NCBI GenBank assembly: GCA_019309245.1
Contig: JAFDGP010000027.1
Span: 1 to 14,640, forward strand
Origin: Deltaproteobacteria bacterium
GTDB taxonomy: Bacteria > Desulfobacterota > Desulfobacteria > Desulfobacterales > C00003060
DNA: 14,640 bases
Direction: 5' to 3'
Shown piece by piece: positions 8,113 through 14,640 of this stretch (positions are counted from its first letter, which is position 1; each line of letters starts with the position of its first letter). The notes under the pieces were generated by a model. It saw nothing but the letters and a program-made list of their open reading frames with translations. It had not been told where the DNA came from and made no database searches. Both the position numbers and the translations under genes were made by a program.

Positions 8113-8145
8113 TGCCCATCATTTTCTTCCATTCGTGGATGGGCA
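8113..8145. repeat. Hairpin TGCCCATC / GATGGGCA
   Basis: Eight-base perfect arms at 8113-8120 and 8138-8145, with an inner CCA-TTCG-TGG at 8129-8138. The middle strand GTTGCCCATC (8111-8120) can also pair, less perfectly, with GATGCCAAC at 7951-7959, which would extend the large palindrome, so two mutually exclusive folds exist. Confidence 0.6.
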
Positions 8146-8174
8146 CCAACTAAGTTTTCGCTGCAAAAAACGCA

Positions 8175-8223
8175 TACTGTTCTCAATGCGTGCACCGCGA
8201 TTTGAATCGAGTTTCTTAAGAGG
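8175..8223 (+). repeat. 49-base dispersed repeat, copy 2
   Basis: Second copy of the element at 5567-5615 (43 of 49 identical), here in non-coding sequence downstream of the TPR gene. It carries CGATT-TG-AATCG (8198-8209) and TCTTAAGA (8214-8221). Its left edge is overlapped by a further small inverted repeat, ACGCAT (8170-8175) with ATGCGT (8186-8191). The two copies are direct repeats 2,608 bases apart, bracketing the whole TPR gene. Confidence 0.8.
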
Positions 8224-8250
8224 GTTACGCCGGAAACGGTATCCCCTCTT
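8218..8250. repeat. Hairpin with GAAA loop
   Basis: AAGAGGG (8218-8224) pairs perfectly with CCCTCTT (8244-8250). Inside it CCG (8230-8232), GAAA, CGG (8237-8239) form a small stem with a GNRA-type tetraloop when read on the plus strand. The outer arm shares bases with the end of the 49-base repeat. Confidence 0.55.
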
Positions 8251-8255
8251 CAATT

Positions 8256-8276
8256 TTCACCGGCAGAGCCGGTGAA
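8256..8276. repeat. Nine-base-pair perfect hairpin near the holA 3' end
   Basis: TTCACCGGC (8256-8264), loop AGA, GCCGGTGAA (8268-8276), 12 bases from the holA stop. It is stable enough to act as a stop or mRNA-protecting hairpin between the convergent TPR and holA genes. However, neither strand has a T-run after it, so an intrinsic terminator is not supported. Confidence 0.6.
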
Positions 8277-8288
8277 TGGTGCACGGAT

Positions 8289-9695
8289 TCAGCCATGGAC
8301 ACCGTGGCCTTGCGCCAAGTCGGGCAAAGGACCGCAGATTCGATAGATGAGATATTCCAGCACCAGGCCAGCGTCTTGAGCGCTTGTTTTGAGCCGTCGG
8401 TCGGCATCCAGGCAAAGCGTTAAGGCTTTGCTGAGTTCAGCAAAATCATAGTTTTCCGCATGGATCAACGACTTGTATATGACGTAGGGATGGACGTTTT
8501 TCAGAAAAATGCGGTTCTCGGCCTCCTGGAGGTCCGGTAAGACCAGCTTTTGAAAACGTTTATAATCCATCCGCCGATGCCACCGCCCTTCCGGAAGAAT
8601 TGTAATCGCCTCTTTTGAAAGGATCAGGCGGCGTACCTGCCCGACAACCGCGGACAGGATCTGAATGGGGACCAAGTCGCCGCTCAGAAGCCCATGCACA
8701 ATAGCCAGGGCCTTTTGCACGTCGCGTTCTCCGATCGCATTGCTGAGTTCATACACGGGGTCCGTCCTGGATTTTTCCGTGGCCTTTTCCACGTCTTGAA
8801 CCGATATGGTCCCCGCATCTCCCACAAAGGCAATCAACTTTTCCACTTCTCCCATAAAGGTCCGCAAATCCGCGCCGGTGCGTTCATACAAGGCCTCAAA
8901 GGCTCCCGGGGTTGTCGTCTTTCCTGCTTGTTTAAGTGCCTGGGCCATTCGAGCCTTCAGTGCCTGCTCCTGGCGCCGTTTGTCCGCTGTACGGGTTCCT
9001 TTGACGAAGGTACAATCCACGACCACCCCCATCCTGGCGATCGTTTTGTAGAGTCTTGTTCGCCGATCCACCATTTCCGTGGTCACGATCAAATGGTTGC
9101 CTTTTGGAAGGCCTTTTAAAAGCGCCTTTTCCAGGACATCAGCGTCGTTTTCCACCACCGGCACGGTGAGTTGTTCTCGAACACAATGGCCGATCACTTC
9201 GGCAACCCAGGACGCATCGCGGTCCTGAACGCAGGCCGACCCGGCTCCGCACAGTTTCCGCAATACCTGGTCAGGCCTCAAATCACCCACATCTTCGATT
9301 CCTATGCCTGTCATACCCAAGGCCTGTAAAAATCGACGGCAGGCGCGTTTTACGTTCTGTTTTTCCAGATCCTGTTTCGCTCCTTCCAGAAGGGTGTCAA
9401 TATTCATCTTTGAATAAAAGATAGGGGATTCCAGAAGCGCGATCACCTTGGGACCCGAAAAAAGGGAAAAGGTGTGCATTCGCTCGACCACGTCGTAAAC
9501 ACTTGTCGTGGCGCCATCCAGGACGTCGCAATTTGAAAGCCTGTCTTTCGGCAGGGGAATCAGTGCCTCGACCAGGGGCTTGTAGGCCGACTTAAAGAGA
9601 AATTCATCTCCGTACAACAGGTACACGGGGGCGGCCTTCTTGTTGGAAATGTCCAACAAGACTTCGGATAAATGGTTATGGCTTACTGTGGTCAT
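8289..9695 (-). CDS. holA: DNA polymerase III subunit delta
   Basis: 468 aa; clamp-loader delta subunit, which opens the sliding clamp at the replication fork. Seen: an N-terminal AAA+-like fold with PVYLLYGDEFLF (23-34), TFSLFSGPKVIALLESPIF (75-93), HLIVTTEMVDRRTRLYK (201-217, the usual ...DRRxKLYK strand), GADLRTFMGEVEKLIAF (274-290, matching the family's L..el.KL) and the C-terminal helical collar domain (about 310-460). E. coli HolA has 343 residues; the extra length is mostly an added segment at about 97-196, between the strands ALLESPIF and HLIVTTE. The ATG is followed by TTVSHNHLSEVLL; the site before it (GGTTGATG) is a weak ribosome binding site. Transcribed in the same direction as ileS-lspA but 226 bases after lspA, across tandem repeats, so it may have its own promoter. 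Confidence 0.85.
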   Translation of the reverse strand: MTTVSHNHLSEVLLDISNKKAAPVYLLYGDEFLFKSAYKPLVEALIPLPKDRLSNCDVLDGATTSVYDVVERMHTFSLFSGPKVIALLESPIFYSKMNIDTLLEGAKQDLEKQNVKRACRRFLQALGMTGIGIEDVGDLRPDQVLRKLCGAGSACVQDRDASWVAEVIGHCVREQLTVPVVENDADVLEKALLKGLPKGNHLIVTTEMVDRRTRLYKTIARMGVVVDCTFVKGTRTADKRRQEQALKARMAQALKQAGKTTTPGAFEALYERTGADLRTFMGEVEKLIAFVGDAGTISVQDVEKATEKSRTDPVYELSNAIGERDVQKALAIVHGLLSGDLVPIQILSAVVGQVRRLILSKEAITILPEGRWHRRMDYKRFQKLVLPDLQEAENRIFLKNVHPYVIYKSLIHAENYDFAELSKALTLCLDADRRLKTSAQDAGLVLEYLIYRICGPLPDLAQGHGVHG

Positions 9696-9736
9696 TGAAC
9701 ATCAACCAAAAAAGCAAACGACCAATGATCAATGCC

Positions 9737-9782
9737 AAATGATAGATGATAAATGATAGATGATAAATGATAGATGATAAAT
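9737..9782. repeat. Tandem array, 14-base unit AAATGATAGATGAT
   Basis: Three exact units (9737-9750, 9751-9764, 9765-9778) plus a four-base remnant. The unit itself is two related heptamers, AAATGAT and AGATGAT. Degenerate copies (CCAATGAT, CAATGCC) precede it at 9722-9736. It lies 41 bases before the holA start in the lspA-holA gap. No gene lies here; slippage-prone. Confidence 0.95.
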
Positions 9783-9812
9783 CTCCCCTTGCCCTTCGCC
9801 TTCAGCCTTCCG

Positions 9813-9889
9813 TTCACCATTCACTGTTCACTATTCACTGTTCACTATTCACTGTTCACTATTCACTGTTCACTATTCACCATTCACCG
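9813..9889. repeat. Tandem array of eleven heptamers TTCAC(T/C)(A/G)
   Basis: Eleven consecutive heptamers. The core is four exact 14-base units TTCACTGTTCACTA (9820-9875), flanked by TTCACCA/TTCACCG variants. It shares the 7/14-base period of the neighbouring array but not its sequence. A small hairpin, CCGC-AAA-GCGG (9887-9897), closes it on the lspA side. Similar heptamer arrays are familiar from intergenic DNA of environmental bacteria; no function is known to me. Confidence 0.95.
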
Positions 9890-9921
9890 CAAAGCGGCAT
9901 CCGGCACCTCTGAATTCCCAC

Positions 9922-10440
9922 TCACTCCTTCTTTTTCAAAGGGCGATGTGACAATTCGCTTTTCCCCCACAGGAGGTGTAGGACCAATATGGCGACCCCC
10001 ACGCTGATAGCGCAGTCCGCCAGGTTAAAAGCCGGCCAGTGATAGGGTCCGACATAGAAATCAAGAAAATCCACCACCTCTCCCAGCCGAACCCGATCCA
10101 CCAGATTGCCCAGCGCCCCTCCGCATATCAGGCAAAGGGCGGTCGACGCCCACCGGTTTCCAGGGGCCATCCCCGCATACAGATAACATAGGATGACCAC
10201 GGACAGCCCCGACACCCCCAAAAAGAACACGGTCCGAAACGTGGACGCCCTTCCGGCCAACAGCCCGAATGCCCCGCCTGTATTTCGAATGTGGGTAATG
10301 GAAAACAGGCCCGGAATAACCTGGACCGTCTGGGCAAGGGGAAGAGCCTCCTGAATTATGGCCTTGCTGAGCTGGTCGATCACCACCGTCAGCCCGGCCA
10401 CAAGAACCAATCGGAGGTATCTGCGTTCAGCCTGCGGCAC
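9922..10440 (-). CDS. lspA: Lipoprotein signal peptidase (signal peptidase II)
   Basis: 172 aa from a GTG start; inner-membrane aspartic protease that removes the signal peptide from prolipoproteins after the Cys is acylated. It would process the TPR lipoprotein of this window. Seen: DQLSK (22-26), RNTGGAFG (52-59), GGALGNLVDR (107-116, catalytic Asp115), VVDFLDF (122-128) and WPAFNLADCAISVG (135-148, catalytic Asp142), with four hydrophobic spans; length is normal for the family. The frame is open for 56 more codons upstream inside ileS, but those have no LspA similarity. GTG at 10440 is preceded by GAGGG at good distance. It overlaps the last 14 bases of ileS, giving translational coupling; this gene pair is common in bacteria. 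The TTG and GTG codons just upstream are alternatives. Confidence 0.95.
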   Translation of the reverse strand: MPQAERRYLRLVLVAGLTVVIDQLSKAIIQEALPLAQTVQVIPGLFSITHIRNTGGAFGLLAGRASTFRTVFFLGVSGLSVVILCYLYAGMAPGNRWASTALCLICGGALGNLVDRVRLGEVVDFLDFYVGPYHWPAFNLADCAISVGVAILVLHLLWGKSELSHRPLKKKE

Positions 10441-13237
10441 GCTCAACACCCTCAAGTGCGGCAACGCATCGCGCGCAGATCGTCTTGTGATTCTGATCTT
10501 TGCCCACCGAATTATCGCGAACCCAGCAACGCTCGCATTTCGGGGCAGACGCAGGATCCACCCGTATCGCCAACCCGGCGATATTGGGACTCTGGTATGC
10601 GCCCTCAAGGTCGCTGTGGTCGGCCACCAAGACTTTTGAAACGATGAAAACCGTGCGCAGCTCTTCCGGGGGTGCTATGCCGTCAGGAAAAAAGGGTTCC
10701 GGGACGGCCAGGGTAACGGCCGCATCCAGGGAATGCCCGATCACCTTGCGGGCCCTGGCCTCTTCAAGGGCCTTGCTCACCTCAGCCCTGAGTTTCAATA
10801 GGGCATCCCATTTTTCCGCAAGGTCCGCGACAACCAGTGTCTCGTCTACGGCAGGAAGGTCTGTCAGATGGACACTTTCCGGTCGATCCCGGCCTTGGGG
10901 CATATGCGCCCAGATTTCATCAGCCGTAAAGGCCAGAATCGGCGCCTCCAGACGGGTCAGCGCATCCAGGATTATATGGAGAGCGCTTTGGGCAGAGCGT
11001 CGTGCCTTAGACGCCTTCGGAGCGGTGTAGAGCCTGTCCTTTAAGACATCCAGATAAAATGCCCCCAGATCAAGGGTGCAGTAATTGTAGATGCTGTGAT
11101 AGGCGACATGAAACTCAAACGCTTCATAGCCGCGTCTCACCCGCTTGATCAGGCCCTGAAGACAATGCAGGGCATAACGGTCAATCTCCCACATATCGGC
11201 ACCGGGAACCCTATCCCGATCTGGATCAAAGTCCCCCAGGTTTCCCAGCATAAACCGACAGGTATTGCGGATCCTGCGGTAGGCGTCTGTAAGCTGCTTT
11301 AAGATCTTTTCCGAGATCCTGATATCATCCTGATAATTCGACGCCGCCACCCATAGTCGCAGGATCTCAACTCCGTACCGTTTTATAATCTCTTTTGGGG
11401 CAATCACGTTTCCTTTAGACTTCGACATCTTCTCACCGCTGCCGTCAACCACGAATCCATGCGTGAGCACACGCTGGTACGGGGCCTTGTCCCGGGTGCC
11501 CACCGCAGTCAGGAGGGCGCTGTGAAACCAGCCGCGATGTTGGTCACTGCCTTCCAGGTACAGGTCCGCCGGCCACCGCAAATAGTCCCTGTGTTCCAGG
11601 ACCGCCGCATGGCTCACCCCGGAATCGAACCAGACATCGAGGATGTCTTTTTCCGTCCGAAACGCCGAGGCCCCGCAATCCGGGCATGTGGTGCCCTCCG
11701 GCAACAAAACGGACGAATCCGCATCAAACCAGACATCGGGCCCCTGGGCCTCAAACAAAGCGGCCACGTGTTCGATAATGGCTTCAGTGATCATGACCTT
11801 GCCGCAACCCTCACAATAAAAGGCCACAATCGGAACACCCCAGGATCGCTGGCGAGAGATACACCAGTCCGGCCGATTTTCAATCATCCCGAAAATGCGA
11901 TCCCGGCCCCAGGACGGGATCCAGGTCACTTCATCAATACAGCGAAGCGCCTTTTTTCTCAGGCCGGTCTTGTCCATGGAAATAAACCACTGTTCGGTGG
12001 CTCGAAAGATCACCGGCTTTTTGCAGCGCCAGCAGTGTGGATACGTGTGTTCCACCGTGCCCTGACCCAGCAGCATGCCAAGTACTTCAAGCTTGTCCAC
12101 CACATCGCTGTTGGCGTCAAAGACAAAACGGCCGCCAAAAAAGTCCACATCCGGCGTAAAACATCCCTGATCATCCACCGGGGAATAGATATCCAACCCA
12201 TAGGCCAGTCCGATATCGTAGTCCTCACGTCCATGTCCCGGGGCGGTGTGGACACACCCGGTCCCCGTATCCAGGGTAACGTGAGGCGCCAGAATAATCA
12301 GCGACTCTCGCTCATAGAAAGGGTGTCGGCAGACCGCCCGTTCCAATGCCCCGGGATCCACCTTCCCCAGCAATTGATAGTCGGAGATTTCACAGGCCGC
12401 CATAGCTGCGTCCACCAGCGCACGGGCCAGGATCAGGACATCTCCGTCGCTCGTCTCAACCGCGGTATAGTCATAGTCGGGATGCAGCGCCACCGCCAGA
12501 TTTGCGGGAAGCGTCCACGGCGTGGTCGTCCAGATCGGCAGGCTCACCTGTTTTCCCGCAAGAAATGGAAAAGCGTCACTGATATCGGTAACCAACGGAA
12601 ATTTCACATAAATCGACGGTGAGCGGCGCCACTCATATTCGACTTCCGCCTCGGCCAAAGCGGTCTGACACGTACTGCACCAATAAATCGGCTTTTTGCT
12701 CTTGACCAGACTGCCATCCCGGGCAAACTTGCCGAACTCCCGCACAATGGTGGCCACGTACTCGTGATTCATGGTCAAATACGGCCGGTCCCATTCTCCG
12801 AGGACACCAAGGCGTATGAATTCCGCCTTTTGAATCTCGATAAACTTTTCAGCATACCGGCGACAATGTTCCCGGACCTGTCTTTGGGGCATGGTCTTTT
12901 TCTTGTCACCCAGCTGCTGGTCCACCTGATGTTCGATGGGCAGCCCGTGGCAATCCCATCCCGGCACGTAGGGCACATCATAACCATCCATTTGGCGGCA
13001 ACGAATAATCATATCCTTCAAGATCTTGTTTAAGGCCGTGCCGATATGGATATGCCCGTTGGCATAAGGCGGTCCGTCATGGAGAATGAATAAGGGCCTG
13101 CCGTGCGATTTGGCGCGAATCTGTTCATATAGCTCCATTTGATCCCACCGAGACAGAATCTCTGGCTCACGTTGGGGTAGATTCGCCTTCATCGGAAAAG
13201 CCGTTTTGGGAAGGTTCAACGTTGATTTGTAGTCCAT
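10427..13237 (-). CDS. ileS: Isoleucine--tRNA ligase
   Basis: 936 aa; charges tRNA-Ile with isoleucine in the cytoplasm. Seen: class I HIGH motif in PPYANGHIHIG (56-66), editing-domain TTTPWTLPAN (237-246) and GTGCVHTAPGHG (325-336), GSDQHRGWFHS (563-573), KMSKS (603-607) and a C-terminal zinc-binding Cys pair set CERC...CARC (901-904, 921-924). Full length and domain order match the bacterial (E. coli-like) type. The start chosen is ATG 13237, because GGAG (13248-13245) is 7 bases upstream and the product then begins MDYKSTLNLPKT as relatives do. An ATG two codons earlier (13243) has the GGAG only 1-2 bases away. Expressed from the promoter at 13377-13404 with lspA downstream. The leader of about 130 nt has unusual features described separately. 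Confidence 0.98.
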   Translation of the reverse strand: MDYKSTLNLPKTAFPMKANLPQREPEILSRWDQMELYEQIRAKSHGRPLFILHDGPPYANGHIHIGTALNKILKDMIIRCRQMDGYDVPYVPGWDCHGLPIEHQVDQQLGDKKKTMPQRQVREHCRRYAEKFIEIQKAEFIRLGVLGEWDRPYLTMNHEYVATIVREFGKFARDGSLVKSKKPIYWCSTCQTALAEAEVEYEWRRSPSIYVKFPLVTDISDAFPFLAGKQVSLPIWTTTPWTLPANLAVALHPDYDYTAVETSDGDVLILARALVDAAMAACEISDYQLLGKVDPGALERAVCRHPFYERESLIILAPHVTLDTGTGCVHTAPGHGREDYDIGLAYGLDIYSPVDDQGCFTPDVDFFGGRFVFDANSDVVDKLEVLGMLLGQGTVEHTYPHCWRCKKPVIFRATEQWFISMDKTGLRKKALRCIDEVTWIPSWGRDRIFGMIENRPDWCISRQRSWGVPIVAFYCEGCGKVMITEAIIEHVAALFEAQGPDVWFDADSSVLLPEGTTCPDCGASAFRTEKDILDVWFDSGVSHAAVLEHRDYLRWPADLYLEGSDQHRGWFHSALLTAVGTRDKAPYQRVLTHGFVVDGSGEKMSKSKGNVIAPKEIIKRYGVEILRLWVAASNYQDDIRISEKILKQLTDAYRRIRNTCRFMLGNLGDFDPDRDRVPGADMWEIDRYALHCLQGLIKRVRRGYEAFEFHVAYHSIYNYCTLDLGAFYLDVLKDRLYTAPKASKARRSAQSALHIILDALTRLEAPILAFTADEIWAHMPQGRDRPESVHLTDLPAVDETLVVADLAEKWDALLKLRAEVSKALEEARARKVIGHSLDAAVTLAVPEPFFPDGIAPPEELRTVFIVSKVLVADHSDLEGAYQSPNIAGLAIRVDPASAPKCERCWVRDNSVGKDQNHKTICARCVAALEGVERAAG

Positions 13238-13288
13238 CGTCATTCTCCACGTGTACTCGGCAAGAATCTATTAACAGCCCCCCTGCCG

Positions 13289-13298
13289 TCACCTCCTT
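13289..13298 (-). promoter_or_regulatory. Orphan full-length Shine-Dalgarno sequence in ileS leader
   Basis: On the minus strand this reads AAGGAGGTGA, a ten-base perfect complement to the usual 16S rRNA 3' end. No ATG, GTG or TTG lies 4-12 bases downstream; the ileS start is about 50 bases further on with its own GGAG. It may be a standby site, serve a non-canonical leader start, or be chance. Confidence 0.45.
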
Positions 13299-13376
13299 GC
13301 ACCCCATGCTTTGTTTTTTCCTCCACAACGTCCTTGCACGGCTGCCGGGCCGGGGGACAACTGATCCGTGACGTTG

Positions 13377-13404
13377 CAAATATCACACGCGCCTTGCTTG
13401 TCAA
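13377..13404 (-). promoter_or_regulatory. Sigma-70 type promoter for ileS-lspA
   Basis: On the minus strand: perfect -35 TTGACA (13404-13399), 16-base spacer, TATTTG (13382-13377) as -10 with an extended-10 TG one base before it. Transcription should begin near 13370, giving a leader of about 130 nt. A small inverted repeat CCTTG/CAAGG overlaps the -35 box. Confidence 0.65.
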
Positions 13405-13416
13405 GGAAGTGTTATG

Positions 13417-13542
13417 TCCCGGATCCACTGGTTGCCGAGTTTGCCGGAGATGCGAGGCGGTGGGCGTGCCGACGTACTGTTGTACTTCAAGCGCCCACCA
13501 ACAAAGCAGATCCGGTAAAATCGGCAACCGGTGGATCCGGGA
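13417..13542. repeat. Nested palindrome, 126 bases, upstream of the ileS promoter
   Basis: Outer arms of 22 bases (13417-13438 and 13521-13542) pair with one G-T mismatch and contain GGATCC. Inner arms GGTGGGCG and CGCCCACC pair perfectly, and the head is GTAC-TGTT-GTAC. The edge is 13 bases from the -35 box of the ileS promoter. Architecture is like the element at 7961-8104, whose head is also GTAC-loop-GTAC, though the sequences are not clearly the same. Likely a MITE/REP-type insertion or a structured regulatory element. Confidence 0.85.
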
Positions 13543-13560
13543 TGTGCACCAGGTGCACAT
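13542..13560. promoter_or_regulatory. 19-base perfect palindrome, operator-like
   Basis: ATGTGCACC-A-GGTGCACAT: nine-base perfect arms around one base, directly abutting the 126-base palindrome. The symmetry and size suit a dimeric repressor site, but it is about 140 bases upstream of the ileS -35 box and past the groEL terminator, so the target is unclear. It could instead be part of the neighbouring repeat element. Confidence 0.45.
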
Positions 13561-13569
13561 AATGGCGGG

Positions 13570-13612
13570 AAAGAAGAACAAAAGCCCCCTCGTCAATCGA
13601 CGTGGGGGCTTT
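13570..13612 (-). terminator. Intrinsic terminator of groEL
   Basis: Read on the minus strand: AAAGCCCCC, an inner CGTC-GATT-GACG stem, GGGGGCTTT, then TTGTTCTTCTTTC. Strong stem with a T-rich tail, 50 bases after the groEL stop. The 13244-13661 interval otherwise holds only the ileS promoter and leader and the palindromes; no gene is supported there. Confidence 0.92.
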
Positions 13613-13661
13613 GTGCATGAACATCCCTACAAGGGGAGTGTGCCCGAAAAGGCCCGGCGGC

Positions 13662-14640
<979 letters not shown>

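Noticed and set aside
7951..8150. Integron attC-like recombination site
   Set aside because: The expected RYYYAAC and GTTRRRY core boxes do not match, there is no integrase, and the stem lacks the typical unpaired bases.
7976..8275. Open frame of 99 codons across the TPR-holA gap
   Set aside because: It runs through the nested palindrome and the repeat, has no ribosome binding site or recognisable domain, and its frame is explained by the repeated DNA.
8256..8276. Intrinsic terminator for TPR gene or holA
   Set aside because: Good stem but no T-run on either strand; listed as a hairpin only.
9737..9889. CRISPR array
   Set aside because: The units are back-to-back 14-mers with no spacers and no cas genes are near.
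9774..10007. Open frame of 77 codons with LFTIHCSLFTVHYS-like repeats
   Set aside because: It is a translation of the heptamer tandem array, antisense to lspA at its end; a repeat artefact.
10441..10608. Longer lspA with 56 extra N-terminal residues
   Set aside because: The extension lies inside ileS, carries no LspA similarity, and GTG 10440 has a suitable ribosome binding site and normal protein length.
11459..12622. Plus-strand open frame of 387 codons opposite ileS
   Set aside because: It is fully antisense to a highly conserved ileS with all motifs; it arises from the codon bias of the real gene.
13244..13375. T-box riboswitch in the ileS leader
   Set aside because: AAGGAGGTGACGGC only loosely resembles the T-box antiterminator motif; no specifier loop or terminator is evident, and T-boxes are mainly Gram-positive.
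13240..13596. Minus-strand open frame of 118 codons between groEL and ileS
   Set aside because: It crosses the 126-base palindrome and the ileS promoter, starts within the groEL terminator tail and has no family resemblance.

Overview
The window reads as chromosomal DNA of a Gram-negative bacterium, most likely a Desulfobacterota (deltaproteobacterial) sulfate reducer or relative. The grounds are a moderately GC-rich composition, a lipoprotein signal peptidase gene following ileS, an ExeA-type ATPase, an outer-membrane type TPR lipoprotein and a CysD-like PP-loop enzyme. This placement is inferred from gene content; no marker gene fixes it.

Left edge (1-1426, minus): the 5' 475 codons of a membrane sensor histidine kinase, whose 3' end lies outside the window. 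It diverges across a 243-base gap from a plus-strand cluster of four genes (1670-7932). In order these are a CysD/PAPS-reductase-family PP-loop protein, an ExeA-like AAA+ ATPase joined through one membrane span to a periplasmic OmpA-type peptidoglycan-binding domain, an alkaline-phosphatase-superfamily enzyme with a complete set of metal ligands, and a large TPR-repeat lipoprotein. Gaps are 26 and 80 bases, then about 52 bases (or an 8-base overlap, depending on the TPR start), so co-transcription is likely. Predicted locations run from cytoplasm through inner membrane and periplasm to the outer membrane. This suggests an envelope-spanning assembly or export module, similar in flavour to the ATPase and TPR lipoprotein genes of exosortase/PEP-CTERM and exopolysaccharide loci. 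No exosortase, PEP-CTERM protein or glycosyltransferase is in view, so the substrate is unknown.

The 356-base gap 7933-8288, between this cluster and the convergent holA, has no convincing gene. It holds a run of hairpins: a nested palindrome of about 144 bases, several smaller inverted repeats, and the second copy of a 49-base repeat. The first copy of that repeat overlaps the end of the phosphatase gene, so the two direct copies bracket the TPR gene. Between the copies, one palindrome arm pair has changed in a compensating way (CAATT/AATTG to CGATT/AATCG).

The right half (8289-14640) is housekeeping on the minus strand: holA (DNA polymerase III delta, with an extra segment of about 100 residues), a gap with two heptamer-based tandem arrays, lspA overlapping the end of ileS, and the 3' 60% of groEL with its own intrinsic terminator. 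Between groEL and ileS lie a 19-base palindrome, a second nested palindrome (126 bases), a good sigma-70 promoter, and an ileS leader of about 130 nt with alternative pairings and an orphan Shine-Dalgarno sequence.

The features most worth following up are the four-gene envelope module with its ATPase-OmpA fusion, the structured repeat DNA around the TPR gene, and the ileS upstream region.
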